Positions 13,097 through 26,800 are shown, counted from the stretch's first letter. The stretch: 64,000 bases of DNA from Rachycentron canadum (GCA_038496675.1 CM076649.1:13207205-13271204), one strand, 5' to 3'. Notes: generated by a model not told the origin, from the sequence alone. Program-made: numbers and translations.

Positions 13097-13250
13097 CTGG
13101 TCCTCCAGGCACGTAACGTACCTGATCTGTCAGCTGGGGTCAACTGCTCCTTCGAGGACTATGTGGAGACGGAGGGACGGATCCAGGGTGGACACATCTT
13201 CTGCCTCTCTCCCTCCGTCCGGGATGTCATCCCGATCACAAGGAACAAAG
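13097..13250 (+). CDS. plxna1: plexin-A1 exon 3 of window: IPT1 core
   Basis: The exon encodes 51 codons plus 1 nt, from LVLQARNVPDLSAGVNC to VIPITRNKG. It forms the central strands of IPT1, with a cysteine pair (residue 92 and the FCLSPS cysteine) and a sequon at N91. The acceptor is CCCTAG after a (TC)n microsatellite and pyrimidine tract. The donor is AAAG/GTTGGG at 13251, with T at +3 and G at +4 to +6, so it is weaker than the others. The reading frame stays open past the donor to a stop near 13354. Exon 4 restores the split glycine codon exactly, which supports the 13250 border. Confidence 0.9.
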
Positions 13251-14260
13251 GTTGGGACAGGAAGGGATAAGGGTGATGAAGTCATTGAGATAGTGAGGTC
13301 ATTGGGTGGTAGAAGTAGTAGGCAGGCAGGAGATATGGAGAGTTTAGAAAAATGAACTCTTTTCATGTTTACACTCCTTACTTCATTTGACACTTTGTGT
13401 TTTTATTTTTCCAAGTCTGAGTCTTTTTGTGCATTGCAGTGTAGATCTGTGCATTGACCAGAACAGAATTGTAATGTTACCAGATGATTTGCTTAGTGCA
13501 TCTATATTCAGAATACTGTGTCACCACTAATAACATTTGCACATTCCCCTTCAAAGCCACAAACTCAAGTCTACATTTATCTACTGAAAATAGAACTGTT
13601 TTTGAATTCCCATTATCATGCATTATGCGCTCTTGTCAGTTTAATTTTATTTACTTTTTCTATCTAAACGACACTGGTTATACTTCTAACTTCTTTTCAA
13701 AGCAGCAACTTCAGTGTGGTTTATAGTTAGATTTAAAAATATCTGCATCTTTTTTTCCTTTTTTTCTTTTTTTTTTTTCTTTTAGAGATTATGCACCTGT
13801 TTCATGTCCAATTCTGTCACACCACAAAGATGATTAAAAATGTGCTTGGTATTGACATTCAAAGCAGTGAAAACATGTCAGATACTGCGCACCAAGTTTT
13901 CTCAAAGTGACATCTCGGTACTTCTTCAACTGAGACCATTATGCCCCATTATGAGTTCTCATTAGCTCTGGCAACCAAATACTGATTGGTGTTGCTATTT
14001 TTAATGCCACCCTACTGTGGGTGGGACACGAGTGGTGTGTTGCTAAGCTACAGTGTTTCTTTGTGTGTTCATATTATCTGTTGAGGTCACACAAGTGAAA
14101 TTCAAATTTAAACTGTACAGATGTATGCCTTTAGATACACCCATCTTGTCATTTGGTAGGATTTTTGAGGTGTTCAGTAATTCATTTGTAGTATTTTTCC
14201 ATAAAACATTTAAAATAGGTTTAGATAATAAAATTGTTTTCATGTGTCTGTTTGGTGCAG
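13251..14260 (+). other. intron 3 (1,010 bp)
   Basis: Begins with the weak donor GTTGGG and ends TGCAG, phase 1. It contains a T-rich run at about 13750-13784. Nothing gene-like. Confidence 0.86.
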
Positions 14261-14360
14261 GTGACAAGCGGGTGGTGAAGCTCTATCTGAAATCCAAGGA
14301 GACAGGCAAGAAGTTTGCAAGTGTCGACTTTGTCTTCTATAATTGCAGTGTCCACCAATC
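14261..14360 (+). CDS. plxna1: plexin-A1 exon 4 of window: end of IPT1, first Cys of PSI2
   Basis: Two bases complete the glycine codon, then 32 codons follow: DKRVVKLYLKSKETGKKFAS and VDFVFYNCSVHQ, ending 2 nt into a serine codon. KSKETG is shared by class A plexins; KKFASVDFVFYNCSVHQS is the plexin-A1 form from memory. The first cysteine of PSI2 (residue 155) lies in the NCS sequon at N154. The acceptor is TGCAG at 14256-14260 and the donor is GTAAGT at 14361, a full consensus. Confidence 0.93.
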
Positions 14361-16746
14361 GTAAGTGTTAACTGTTATGCATTTTGAAGTTTTTTTTTTT
14401 TTTTTGTTTTGTTTTTTGTGGGGGTTTTTTTTGGCCTTTTTTAGTCTTTTCCCTCTTGATCAACTAAAAAATTGTGTCTGTTCAATCACCCCAAGGGCTG
14501 TCTCATGTTACTGCCCATGACAGATACAGTTGGACACACACACACAAATATCTCAACCCCTCCGACCTCCACAGGAGGCTTCTGTTACCGCGGGAGTAAA
14601 AAATCGAACGTGCCGTATATGAGAAACGATTGGGATATGAGATGGTAATTCTAGTCTTATTACCATAACCCACGACACACACTAATGACACTTTGATGAT
14701 TAATTCATTACGCAATGGTTTGCCGTAGTGCCTCCCAATCATAGATTCTAACCTCACTTATGCTTAACACTTAATAGGTTTAGGTTTTTTGAGCACTCAA
14801 ATTCTCAGCCTGGTACTTATTTATACAAACATGACATAGGCAAATTCTACAATTCTGTAATATGTATCCACTCTTGTGCCTTTTATAATGAGTTGGTCTC
14901 CTTCACACTCCAGATGCCCTCAGCTCTCTGCCCAATAGCAGTTCACTGCCTCTTCTAATCCACCTTCTGCTGAAAATCTCTACCACCCATCTAGCCACAC
15001 CCCTAGGTCAGGCCTACCATGAGCCTGATGCACCCTGCTGGGGTATAAGAATCCTCCAACTCCTCCACCACCTTGCCCCACACAATCCCCTCCCTCCTGT
15101 CCATCCTTGGCTGATCCAGGGGAGTCTGAAACGTCTGCTGGGGTATTAGCCTTGGGGCAGCAGATGGCTCAGAGGCCCTTGGGGTACCACAGGGCTCCAT
15201 CATGGTGTCCCTCTGGATGTTAGATGAGCCTCCATAGAGGATTGACCACAAACACACATGCACATACACATAGACATGCACAGCCACACCTCTCTCTGCT
15301 CTGTCACTTACAGCTCATTGAAGCCCCGAATGTCTTGGACACCTAATCCGTTACTGTGACCTTTAACCCTAACTCCCCAGTCTCCCTGCCCTCGTACACA
15401 AATCCCCTGCCACAACAACGATGATTAGCTCAGCTGGTTAAGGGTGTGGTGGTTTACAATGTCAACTCACGGTTAATTCATCTCCCATAAGGACCTTGTA
15501 GTGTTTGCTCTAACTCTCTGTTCCTTTTACTGTCTAGGGTATATCTTGCATCAGATAAAATTCCTGTGAGTACAAATTGCTTCATGTTAAAATAGCAAAC
15601 AACCTATTAGATAAAACGTGTAACATTGTCTCCTAATGAATATACTAAATTATGATGTTGCATCAAAGATACTAATATAGGAAGGATCTCACAAACCAAG
15701 AGTCGGAAATGTATGAGATGTGACGCAGAGAGAGTTACCCATTTGAAGATATATTACCCCAATGAGCGCTGATCAAATCCGCTCCCTGAGCTGATCTAAT
15801 ACAGCCTCCAAGTGATGTAATGGACACGTTTAATGAAGTTACAGATATGGCACTTTGCATCTTCAGCAGCGACTGATGGCGAAGAGAGATGTGGAGATAA
15901 GAATCCCATTTGGCGTGAGCACTACGGCCCACATACTGGCTGTGCCCCCTGGGCGTCAGTGTGTGGCGTCTGATGAGATCACACTGGTAATGGCGTAATG
16001 ACTTCAGGCCTGCACGACCACATGCAAGGCCCTGTTTTCAGAATGCTTGGTCATTCCTTACAGAGCTAAGATTTCCTCTAATGGGCTTAGACTCAAAATA
16101 CTGCAGGCTTTTACATGGTGTTGGAAGCAAGGACGTTCCCACAACATGCAGAAACACATTACTGAGCAGACACAATGTTCATTGGCTGTGAATGAATTCC
16201 TGTGTTTCTGTTTTGTAGCACCATATCACACTATTTCTTACACTATAAACATGTTTACTTCATGTGGGCATCAGTACCTCTACCTTTTGGATAGAAGGAA
16301 TAATTCAGAAATTGGAATTGCACCATCATGTTACTAAAAAAAAACTCCACACCCCTCCTGCTTATTTACTGAACTGATTATGTCGTGACCCTTGCCTTTT
16401 CAAAAATGCAATAAATTTGCATAGTGGTATTAATCTAATTAGAATTCCCACTGTTTCAGTTTAAGAGCTGCCTGGATTGACATAGAAAACCCCCACAGCC
16501 ATGATTTCTCCTTAATTAAATATTTCCATACGCCTTTTCTAGTTCCACAGCCCCCATTTATTAAAGATATGGAGGATAGTCCGCCAATGAATTGTGGTTG
16601 AAATGTCTGCATGAGGCACCTTTTCTTGCAATGGTTAATGTGGCTTGGGTAGCGACTGGGTCATTTGTTGTGATTGAGGGTGCTCTTAGTGTAATTAGAA
16701 GAAAAGAGCGTATTGAATGTCATAGAAAGAGAAATGTAATTTTTTA

Positions 16747-16779
<33 letters not shown>

Positions 16780-19700
16780 GGAAACAGAGCAATGTAAAAT
16801 TCTGTGGATCCAAGGAAATGGAGGGAATTTGTGTAGTTGAAAAGGTTTAGAGGAATTGTGCAATTCATTTTAAGCTGCCAGTTATGCACCTGTGATAGGC
16901 ACCTTCTGATTGCACTATTTTTCTGTAAACTAGTCTTAAAAATACATTAATAAAATTATGTGCATGCATACTAGCCCCCTGGTGTTTTATCAACCCACCT
17001 CAAATTTTAAGGGGATCCACTAATGATAGGATTGACTACTCTAGAGGATCATTAAATTATTCACCTCCACTCCTTTGAAATGAATAGTAGCCAATAAATA
17101 ACTCATTTTGCCAAGTGCAGGAGTGTCAAATGTGGCTCACTAGGAGAGCAGATTGTATTTCGCACTCCAAACTGACCAAGGAGAGGGGAGAGGAAGAAAT
17201 CACAGCCCATTGTGTTTGGCATAATAAAAAAAAACAAAAAAAAAAACACTACAGCTCCACAGCGTAGCTCGATTAGCATCTGAATATGAATGGATTAAAT
17301 TAGCATGATGAGCGTGGCCATACGGGGAGCGTGTCTACAGCCGCTCAAATCCTCAAAGTGGCTGTGGGCGATGGCGAGTGACAGGAAGGAGCAGTAAGGA
17401 AATACTGGGGGGTCCAAAGAATGGAGCCCACCCCTGGACAAGAGAAGAAGAATTATTGGACATCCTGAAATGGCCTTGGGTGGGCCTTTCCTAAAAAGGA
17501 TTTGCACCAAGGCTAAAAGAGAGGTTTTGAGATCCTAAGGCAGTTCATGACAGGGGCCCAGGATTTTTTTTAAGGAACCAGAGAGTGAGCAGTAGGGGGT
17601 TGACAGACAGGGCCCACTGCTGGCCTTGGGTGGCACATATAATGGCATCCTTTTTTATTTCAAACAGTGTTATCATAAAAGTCACAGAAAGTCAGTGGTT
17701 ACCTGCTGATATTTTGCTCGTTATTTCAAAGTAACTGGTACACTAACAAGGTTGATTTGACATGAATAAAAAATAAGTCAGATCAGATGTTATTGTCGGG
17801 GCTTAGTGACAGATGCGTTGACGGGTGTTTGGGTGTGAACTACAAACTATTCAGTGTGCTGTTCAATGCTAGGTTCAGGTTGCCTACTGTGTTAAGTTGG
17901 TGTTGTACTGTATTTTAATGAGGACTGATCCATTGGTGGGCCCCAACGAAAAGAGACTCTTTGACATTCAAATTAGTGATTGTTGCTGCGCTAACAAACA
18001 ACACAATGAATCCAGCAAACTTGCCTCGTGTCCATTTGTCTTGCATCACAAATGTCATCTGCTCTTTTGTTTAGGGTTGACATTGGCTTTTGTGTTTCTT
18101 ACCAAATCACCTGGGAGAAAATATTGAGCTAAAAGCCCCACTTCTGCTCCTTGAGTCTGAGCACAGTATGCTAACCTATTCTAGCCTAGCCTAATCGCTT
18201 TGCCTCCATTTGTTGCCAACATTGACAAATCTCCTATTCGCTCTTGTGCGGCATTAAGAGGCCTGTCATTTCCTTAGCCGCACATCCCTCATTCTAAATG
18301 GACAGCTTCTCTCAGCACAATGCTAAATTGGTCAATTAAAGCGGCAGTGGGATTGAATTAAGCTCCAGCCTCTGATCTCGCTCAAAAGGAGGGGTCTGGG
18401 CTGGAAACAATCGCTTAAAGTGCGCACCTACCAAACGAGCAGCCCTAATTGATCCAAATGAATCCACGTCAGGGTTTGATGGATTCGTATATGTGCTCCA
18501 CGTCTGAGCTCAAGCGTTAAAGCCCTCATTTTTCATGCAGAAGAAGGGATGGGTAGCTGGCATTTTACACAGGGTTAAAACACACTTGAGAGCTTGTACG
18601 GAGTGTGCTCATAGCAGCTCAGACAGATGCGCAAATTCATACCTGACAGATGTGGTTTAATACAGCGCTCATGGTGAGAGAGGAATTTTCTCTATCCGCT
18701 CTTTTGTTGTTAAGGATCTAGACTTGCTTACCTTGACTGTGTTAAAAGTAGTATTTTATTATATTTCCAGGAAACCATATGCTCACACAGACCGTAATAG
18801 CTAAATGAGTCACAGAGAAGAAATTGTGAAACTGAACAAAATGTTCAAGACAAAAAGCTTTGGTAAGCTTAGTAATAAAATGAAACAATTTTATTTGTAA
18901 ACTCATTATGGCTACATTAGATAATGCTGCACACATAAATGAGATACCAAGTAGTGTCTCTTGAGGGCAGAGAGAGCACCAGTAACATAGGCTGTGTTCA
19001 TAAACTCTGCGCTTGAACCTGTCTGGCTCTCTTCCACAGGTCCTGGCAAGTACACACGCACACACGCACAGTTCCCAACTTCCAACCTAATGTTTCCTCC
19101 ATCTCCCATGAGTCTCCCATGAGGAGCCCTGTGGGCTGCACCCCCCTTCTCCCTATTTTCTCCTTTCTCTCTCTCCCACGATACCTGGCGTCTCCACCTC
19201 TCTCAGGGAAATCCACCTGCTTTTGATCTCTCGCTCACTCTCTTTCCTTCTCTTCTTTCTCCCATCTTTCCCTTTCAGTCTGTCTATCTGCACCTTGCCT
19301 CAGCTAAAGACGGTGAATTTAAAATGGTGGCGCGCTCTTAGACCCATGGATGAAAGAGAGCTTTAGACAAAGAACAGGGGGAGAGCTTTTGAAAATGAGA
19401 CGGCAGCGAATGAAAGGGATGGATAGAGCAATGGAGGCAGAGATGGAGGGAGGGAAAGCAAGAGGCTCAGGGCTGAATGGATGGAGCGAAAGATACAGCA
19501 GAGGTATAGAAAGAGGGAAAATGTATGCAGAGTGGGCCGAGTGTGAGGGGGATCATTGGACATCCAAAAATGCCTTATTTGGAGAGATTGGGAGATTGCA
19601 TTGCAAATCAAAATGTGGACCTCTGCTGACCAGTTAATCAATTTGTTTAACACACTAAGTACAAGATTTTATTGTTACATGTACATTTTAAAATGGGAGA

Positions 19701-19837
19701 ACACCTCATTTGGTCCTGTTTTTTGCGATTGTCACACCAGTGTGCCAAATGAAGCATACATGCAATAAGATAAATAATCTAGTCAGAAAACAAGTGACCC
19801 TCATAATTCCCTGTCTCCTCTTGTCTCTCTGTTTTAG
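14361..19837 (+). other. intron 4 (5,477 bp)
   Basis: Phase 2. It contains a GC-richer block at about 14900-15260 with a possible reverse-transcriptase-like motif, a tRNA-like stretch near 15420-15490, an (ATTT)n repeat (16750-16779) and repeat-poor blocks (15690-16060, 17265-17345, 18290-18700) that look like candidate conserved non-coding DNA. Confidence 0.8.
16750..16779. repeat. (ATTT)n microsatellite
   Basis: About seven tetranucleotide units of TTTA in intron 4. Confidence 0.93.
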
Positions 19838-19952
19838 CTGCCTTTCTTGTGTAAATGGCTCTTTCCCATGCCACTGGTGCAAGTACCGCCACATGTGTAC
19901 CCAGAACGCCAATGACTGCTCTTTCCAGGAGGGACGCGTCAACATCTCTGAG
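19838..19952 (+). CDS. plxna1: plexin-A1 exon 5 of window: PSI2
   Basis: The exon completes the split serine and encodes 38 codons: CLSCVNGSFPCHWCKYRHMC, then TQNANDCSFQEGRVNISE. It carries six of the eight PSI2 cysteines, with CHWCKYR typical of class A plexins and sequons at N166 and N195. The acceptor is TTTTAG and the donor is GTAAGA at 19953. It ends in phase 0. It is well isolated, with 5.5 kb of intron before and 15.1 kb after. Confidence 0.94.
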
Positions 19953-22106
19953 GTAAGATTTGGATATTGCTGTAACTTTACAGCATGTTTTGAATATTTC
20001 TATAGCTCTAATGGAACTTCATATGTATTCCGCTTTAGGGGAATGTGAGTTAAGTCCAAACTGCATCTTAACAGATTACCAAATGTAATTATTTATTATC
20101 CATACATTTAAGCAAATCTACAATCACTCTATTTTCATCTACAGTGGACTCAGGCTTGCATAGTGAAAGTTTCTTATTTTTCCCTCACACGCAAACTCAG
20201 ATTTTAGCAACATGGGCACAAAAGCCATTTAGCAGCACACACCTTTACATTTGTACCTTCTGGGGCTTGTGCCTCCTCACATCACCCTGCTGTGTGTGTC
20301 TGCTGTCTCTATGTGTAATAGTGGCTCTTGGCACAGTGACAACAGCTTGTGTACTGTGCAGCAATAATTCTGTCGTGGCCCATAAGGCCATAAGCAGAGT
20401 GGGATGAATACTGCCTTGTTCTTACAAAGCCAAATGCTGCATTAGCATAAAAACTAATATCACTTGTTTCGAGTGGCGGCTACAGCAGCAACATTCAAGA
20501 CATAACAAGTGTTTGTCAACTGTTGTAGTGTATACAAAGATATTAGTGATGGACACACAGCAATGTTATGTTTTTGCCGTAGGTTTCTCTTTCTTTCTCT
20601 TTCCCATACACACAAAACACAGTCTTGCATATTTTAACAGGCACAGAAAAATGCAATCAAATACATATCTTCTCAATGGACTGATGGATATAAATCCACT
20701 GCACTCCCAAGTGACTGACAGTCATGCCCAAGCTTTATCTGATTGACACCTTACATACATAAATGCACAAATGCACACACATACACACAGTTTCACCTTA
20801 TCTCCCTGTGTTTGTGGTTTGACTCTCCCTGTTATCTGAATGCAGATTAATCCCCCCCCAACCCGTTGGTCAGCCTGAATCACCGGCCTTTATTAATTGG
20901 TCAACCTTTATCCAATTACTTTCCCCTTTATCGCTTCTCTCAACCGGAGCTGTGCAGAATCCCAAACACTACCATGATAAACCACAGCCTCCGTGCTTGT
21001 CCAAAACAACACACAGGCCCAGCCTTCACGCCTCACAGAGCTAACGTTAGCGGATTAGTGTGCCCATCTGCAAGACATCGGGAGAGCACTGGCTAGCACA
21101 CTCTGAGCTGAGAGAGGCCAGAGGGGCAACGGATGGATAAACAGGAAAGGCCTGCAGTGATAAAAAGAAAAATAGAGGTAATCAGAATACATAGTACAAT
21201 TAAACATGTAAGCTGAGCAATAATATTGGTGAACTGCAGGAGCTAAGGATCCTTGGGGATGAGACAAGATGTTTCAGTGTAAGGTCTGTCCCCACTCTGA
21301 TTAACTACTGATTGTAAGGCATGTAGATGATATCAACATAGGACTTTTTAGGCTCTATATATATTTGGTACAGTTTCAACTTTTTTCAAGGTAAAGGCTT
21401 GGTTCAAGGATGTGTGAGAACAAAGAAGAGATACCATGACAAGGGGAAAGAGGCAAATAGCTGAAGAGGGAGATGAGACTGAGTGGAAGAATGAGAGCGG
21501 CAGCAGGCAGAAAGAAGGGAAAGATGGACCAGCTGACAGTGGCATGTGGACAGAGAGGCCTCTCCTGTCACCTCATCTGTCCAAGAAACCACCAACCACA
21601 TGCTCCACTAGAGAATTCATCATCTGTGCTGTCTCTCTCACACGCACACGCACAAGCACACACACCAGAGATGCACAATTACTATACTTTCATGCACAAA
21701 AGTGTAAACATTTTGACAGAGTGCATGTGCACACATACAGAGTCATTCATCATCCTTCTCCTAGCTGCCATATACATTAGCTGCGCTCTCAATGCCACAA
21801 CTGGTACAGCTCTTCCTGTAGGCTAGACTTATTCCTCTCCTCTCTGGGGCCCATTTCTCTCACCCTCCCTCATCCCTCACCACTTTGATGCTCATTCACC
21901 CCATCTTTTTCTCATTCATCTTTTTCTTGACCTTCCTTAATCCCTGTGCAGATCTTATATAGTTAAAGGAGAAATATACCTCTCCTCCTTAACACCTTTA
22001 AGGTTTTGCCTCTTTATCTGTGAGTGTAGCAAGAAGGGGTTGCAATGGCATCAGGGACGTCCATATGTTCACACAAGCTCGCAGCCTTAATTTAGACCTG
22101 GGATGA

Positions 22107-22129
22107 TTTTTTTTTTTTTTTTTTTTTTT
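22107..22129. repeat. poly-T tract
   Basis: 23 consecutive T in intron 5. It could be the poly-A tail of a minus-strand retroposon, but I recognise no element body on either side. Confidence 0.9.
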
Positions 22130-23779
22130 GGCACGATGTGGCTTGACCCTGAATACAAACAGCATTGTTTAACATAAAAGAGGAACTGGCTCTCCTGATA
22201 GCAGATATTTTACTCAGACCTTTGCCACTCTTTCCTGCAGATAAACAGACAGGATTAGATAAGACTCATTTTCAGACAAAAGGCCAAGTAGAAGTTTTCT
22301 CAAAGTTGAGTGGTGTCTGCCCCTCATCATTATTCTCTTTCTTTCTTTACTGGCATGACAGAAATGCTAAAACCTTAAAAATGAATAGTTGTAGCTCAAT
22401 AAAAATCAAAAAACATCATCTTTCTTAATGCAATGATAATGTGATAGTTGAACATGAAACATTTCTTTTCTCTATCCTTCAATTATTCCTCCTTTTTTAA
22501 AAATCCTCTTCAAGTGTTTCGCTCTCATCTGAAAGTATTTGAATCTTGCGTTGCCATGGCAACCCAGAGGAACGGTGTGTTGCTGATGAGGATGCTTTTT
22601 CTCCTTTTTTTTATGTTCTCATTCTCACACAAGCAGCACTATCTCATCCATCTGCAATTTGTTCGACCAAATTACATTGTATGGAATACATTTTTGTGAA
22701 TGTCAGGCAAAAGAAACACAAGTTAAAAGAGGAAATTCAACAAAGAATGTATTAAACAAGCCAGCGACAGAGTAAAAGTGCTCTTTGTTTTTGTGAACAG
22801 ACTGTGCCAAGAGAGAGAAGAAAGCGAAGGAAAGAAATGGATAGACAGGGGAAGCAGAGAGGAAATAAATATAATGAGTGACATTTCCAAATCAAATATG
22901 CATGAATCAACAATGCCTCCAATGGCACAACAAACAAATTCTCGAATTAAGAAGCGACCGGGCGGAAAATTGCAGGAGAGGAGTAAGAGTTACTTTATTA
23001 TAAGAACAAAAAAAGCTGCAGAGAGAAGGTTAGAGTTCCGTTGCTGTATTACTCGTGTATTAAAAATCTTTCTTCATTTATATCCTTTCCTTTTTTTAAG
23101 GAATGTGAATACCAATTCTCCACTTTTCTACCTTTTTTCTTCTCCTCTCCTCCTTTCTCCTTCCACACCCCTGGAGAGAGAGAGAGCTCTATTCTGAGCC
23201 AAAGCCTTGATGAGTGCCAGGCAAGGTTTGGGGTGGTTGGGCTCAGCTATGTTAAGACATGCTTACGTGTTTGTTTTGCTGCAAAGCAAGGCTCAGTCTC
23301 ACTTGAGCAATCAAGGCAACGGTTAACTTGATTGAGATTTGTGGGTGCAGTGCTGCCTTCTAAGCTCTTTGGCTGTCTTTCCCTATCCATCGCTCGCTTT
23401 TCCATCTCTCTATTATTTAAGCCTTATTTTTTCAGTTGTTAATAAAAATGGTTAATATTTTATATGATTCTGGATAAACAGGGACCTGAAGCTAGTGGCA
23501 GATCATACAACCTCCACCACAAGTGGTAATTTTAGTTAATGTGTGCTACAGTGTTCATTGACATCCAGTTTTATTTTCATCTAATTAGTCACAGTAGCTT
23601 CTCCATCACTGTCGCTTTCCACATTTATTCATGGTGGTTGTCCACCTCAGTATAAGAGAGAATGTGTGGCTCCAGTGATGAATTTTTCACTCTAATAAAT
23701 TCAACACCTTCCACTCCTTCTGTCCCCTCTATGCATGGATGCACGATGGGCTAAAATAATGGCACCCTCCTCCTCATTC

Positions 23780-23782
<3 letters not shown>

Positions 23783-23815
<33 letters not shown>
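23783..23815. repeat. (CT)n microsatellite
   Basis: About 16 CT units inside a pyrimidine-rich stretch of intron 5. Confidence 0.93.
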
Positions 23816-23820
<5 letters not shown>

Positions 23821-26800
23821 CCGCCTACTTCCTCTTCCTCCTCCTTGTGTGGTTGTGTGCAATGTGCATGCAGTATGCTTATTTGCAATGAGTTACATGA
23901 GGATATCTATGTCTGTACAGTAAATGTGTACCTGAAGCCAACACTCAGTTGTCTTAGCTGAGCAATAAGACTGGAAACCAGGAAGAAAACAGTTAGCCTG
24001 CCTCTGTCAAAGGTAAAAAAAAAACACTTACAGAACCTCTATGGCTCACTAGTTAACATGTCATATACAAAACTCATATACACATCCAACATGTATCTAA
24101 TTTCTTTAATCTGTGCAAAAAAAAAAAAAAAATAGAGAGAATTTATTGTTTAATGACATTACATGCTGGACTTTGTTTTAGCTTTGAGTCGTTGCTAGGA
24201 AACCAGTTGATATGTCAGGAAGGTGCTGGGCCCGGCCGAGAAATAGTCTGATTATGACAGCATTGTCAATCTTCTCGTCTAACTCTCTCCAAGAAAGTGA
24301 AAAATCGTCTTTCCAAAAAATGTGAGCTATTCTTTTACAACACTCAACAATACATATACTACAGGCACACAGTACATACAAAGATGTGTGTGCATGAAAG
24401 TATCACTGCTGTTGTTATGATACTCACACATTCGTAAAACTCTTCTCTCTGTTGCCAATTACTCAAATGAAATCTTAGTGTGTGACACATTGTCCCTAGA
24501 CACTACATTAACTAGAGAGGCTCCATATAGACTGCACTCTGAACAAAGCATAACTATACGCATGAATATATTTTCTCAAGCGCTGTCTTTTTCTTAAACA
24601 CATGCACTCATAGCATACAGCCTACCCACATATTCTTCAACAGACACAAAAACACATGCTTATTTTTTCTTTCTGTGTCTCTCCCTTTCTTTCTCTCACA
24701 CGCATTCACCCTCTATGGCTGACAGGGTTATTTGTGATGGAGGTGTAAAGGCCCCGGACCGTGACATTCTGGCACACTGTGTTTACCCTGGCTGGTACTC
24801 AGACACTGAGCAGAACACACACACACATCACACAAACACACACTCCAGAGAAGGGCATCCCACAGATTGGAGGCCAAGGCCGCTTGAGGGGCCTCGCTAT
24901 GTGCACGGATATATGTGTGTGTTTGTCTATACTGCTTTAGCTTGTGTGTGTAAGACTGTCGCTGGTTCTTATCAGGACAAAGCACAACCAGCAGCACAGG
25001 GCTGCAGGGGGCATGTGGGTGAGGGCGGAGTGGGCGAGTGGTTGAATAATATCCACCCCTTTCCTTTTTTCTCTTTCCCTCTCCCCCACCCGATGTCTTT
25101 TATCTGTTAGTAATATCTGTCTTCCCCACTCATCATCAATTCATCCTTTACTTTTTCCTCCATTTTCCACCCACTCTGTGCCTTCAACTAAATCATGTTT
25201 CAGCAGTGTCACTTGCTGTTTTTCTGCCCACTGTCACGATCCACAGACTCCATCTCTGATCTCTCTTCATCTCTTACATTTATAACCATACAAAACTCCC
25301 CCTTTCCATTGGAAACTTTGCCTTTTGTTTCTCCACCTAAGCATGTATGTAGCCACACACACGTTTTAGCCTAACATTAAGTGGAGACTTGCCCAGGCCA
25401 TATTTAATAAAATACAAACAATGTGAGGAAGAGAAAATGTGTTGAGGTGGAGGGGTTGTAATACTCCCATGCAGATCCGCAAAAGAATGCGGTCCTTCCA
25501 GTGGTGCATGTGTTCCACCGGAGACAAACCAAAGGCGGACAGAGGTGCTGTAATTGAGACCAGATGTAAACAGAACGAGGGAAGGGAAGGGAAAAAAGTA
25601 AAGATAGAAACAAAGACAAGGGCAGAAAGGCAAGTACAGAAATTCTTGCAGTAACAAGCAACAGATTACATTCAGACTAATGCAATTTATTTTCCAAATG
25701 CACGCCATGGTTGACACAGAGAGAGAGAGAGAGAGGGAACATGGAGAGGAAGTGGAGGCGACAGGATGAAGTAACAACATGTCGTCTTTGCCAGATGGAT
25801 TGTAGTTGGACCGTGACCGGCCAGTGTTTAACCCTTGGTTTGGTTTGGTTGTGGTGCACCTCCTTCAGCTTTTCAAACAGCGTCTGACAGGCCTCCAACC
25901 CTCTAACTCTTTTTTTTTTTTTTTTTTAACTTTCACAGGAAACTTCTTAGACGCTTGTCCAAGAGTCAATAATCGCATTTCCACCTCAGGGGAAATCAGT
26001 GTGGGATTGTATCAGGTGTTTTGGCAAACTCTCGTACATCCCTCTAATTTGTTAATGGAGAACAATGCGGTGAACTGAGGAGGTGTAAGCATTTTTTGAG
26101 TACTGGGAATGTAATTCAGCCCCTCACTCACATTGTTGGACTAAGTGTGAACACATGTACTTCCCACGCAATCATATTGTTTGTGTCAGTAAGAGTAGAG
26201 ACAAGGTAGATCTTACATCACAGATGTGTTCAATGGGGAAACACACACATGATCTGTCACATATACATGCAGATGTTTCATCTCTCCTTCTCTCTGTGGC
26301 TATTTTTAGCCTCACCATCCCACAGCTTATCTTTTCTTCTCTCCTTCAGCTCTTTGTTTTTTCAGAAGCTTTCCCTAAAATTCCTGCATTTACTCTTGAA
26401 ACATCCTCACATCATGCATCAATCCCTCACCAAGAGAAGGCAGGGAGGGTGGTGTCGCCCTGACTGGGAGACACTATAGAGAGAGCAGCCCGCTGTACCC
26501 TAAGAAGTATGCTTAGTGGACAAATACACAAGGACAGCAGGACTTATAGTCAACAAAGAGGGTGGAGTTTAGTAAATGCTGCTTGCTTTAAGTGTTACAT
26601 TTATGTAGATTTGAAGGACACTTTGTTGGTCTAATTAGTTGAAAACTGTTAAGCTTCATGTGACATTGAGAAAATGTAAAGCAGTCAGTTGAGCTCCTCC
26701 CTGGCAAGCACAAGTGCTAGGTATAAGATGGCTGCTAGGTTATTCTCTCCTTGGTGCAATCCTCTGCCACCCGGCAGGGACCACTGATGCAGCGAGTATC

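Noticed and set aside
25337..25780. 147-codon open frame on the minus strand
   Set aside because: Rich in Leu, Ser and Phe from CT-rich DNA, with no known domain; overlaps other open frames. Chance ORF in an intron.
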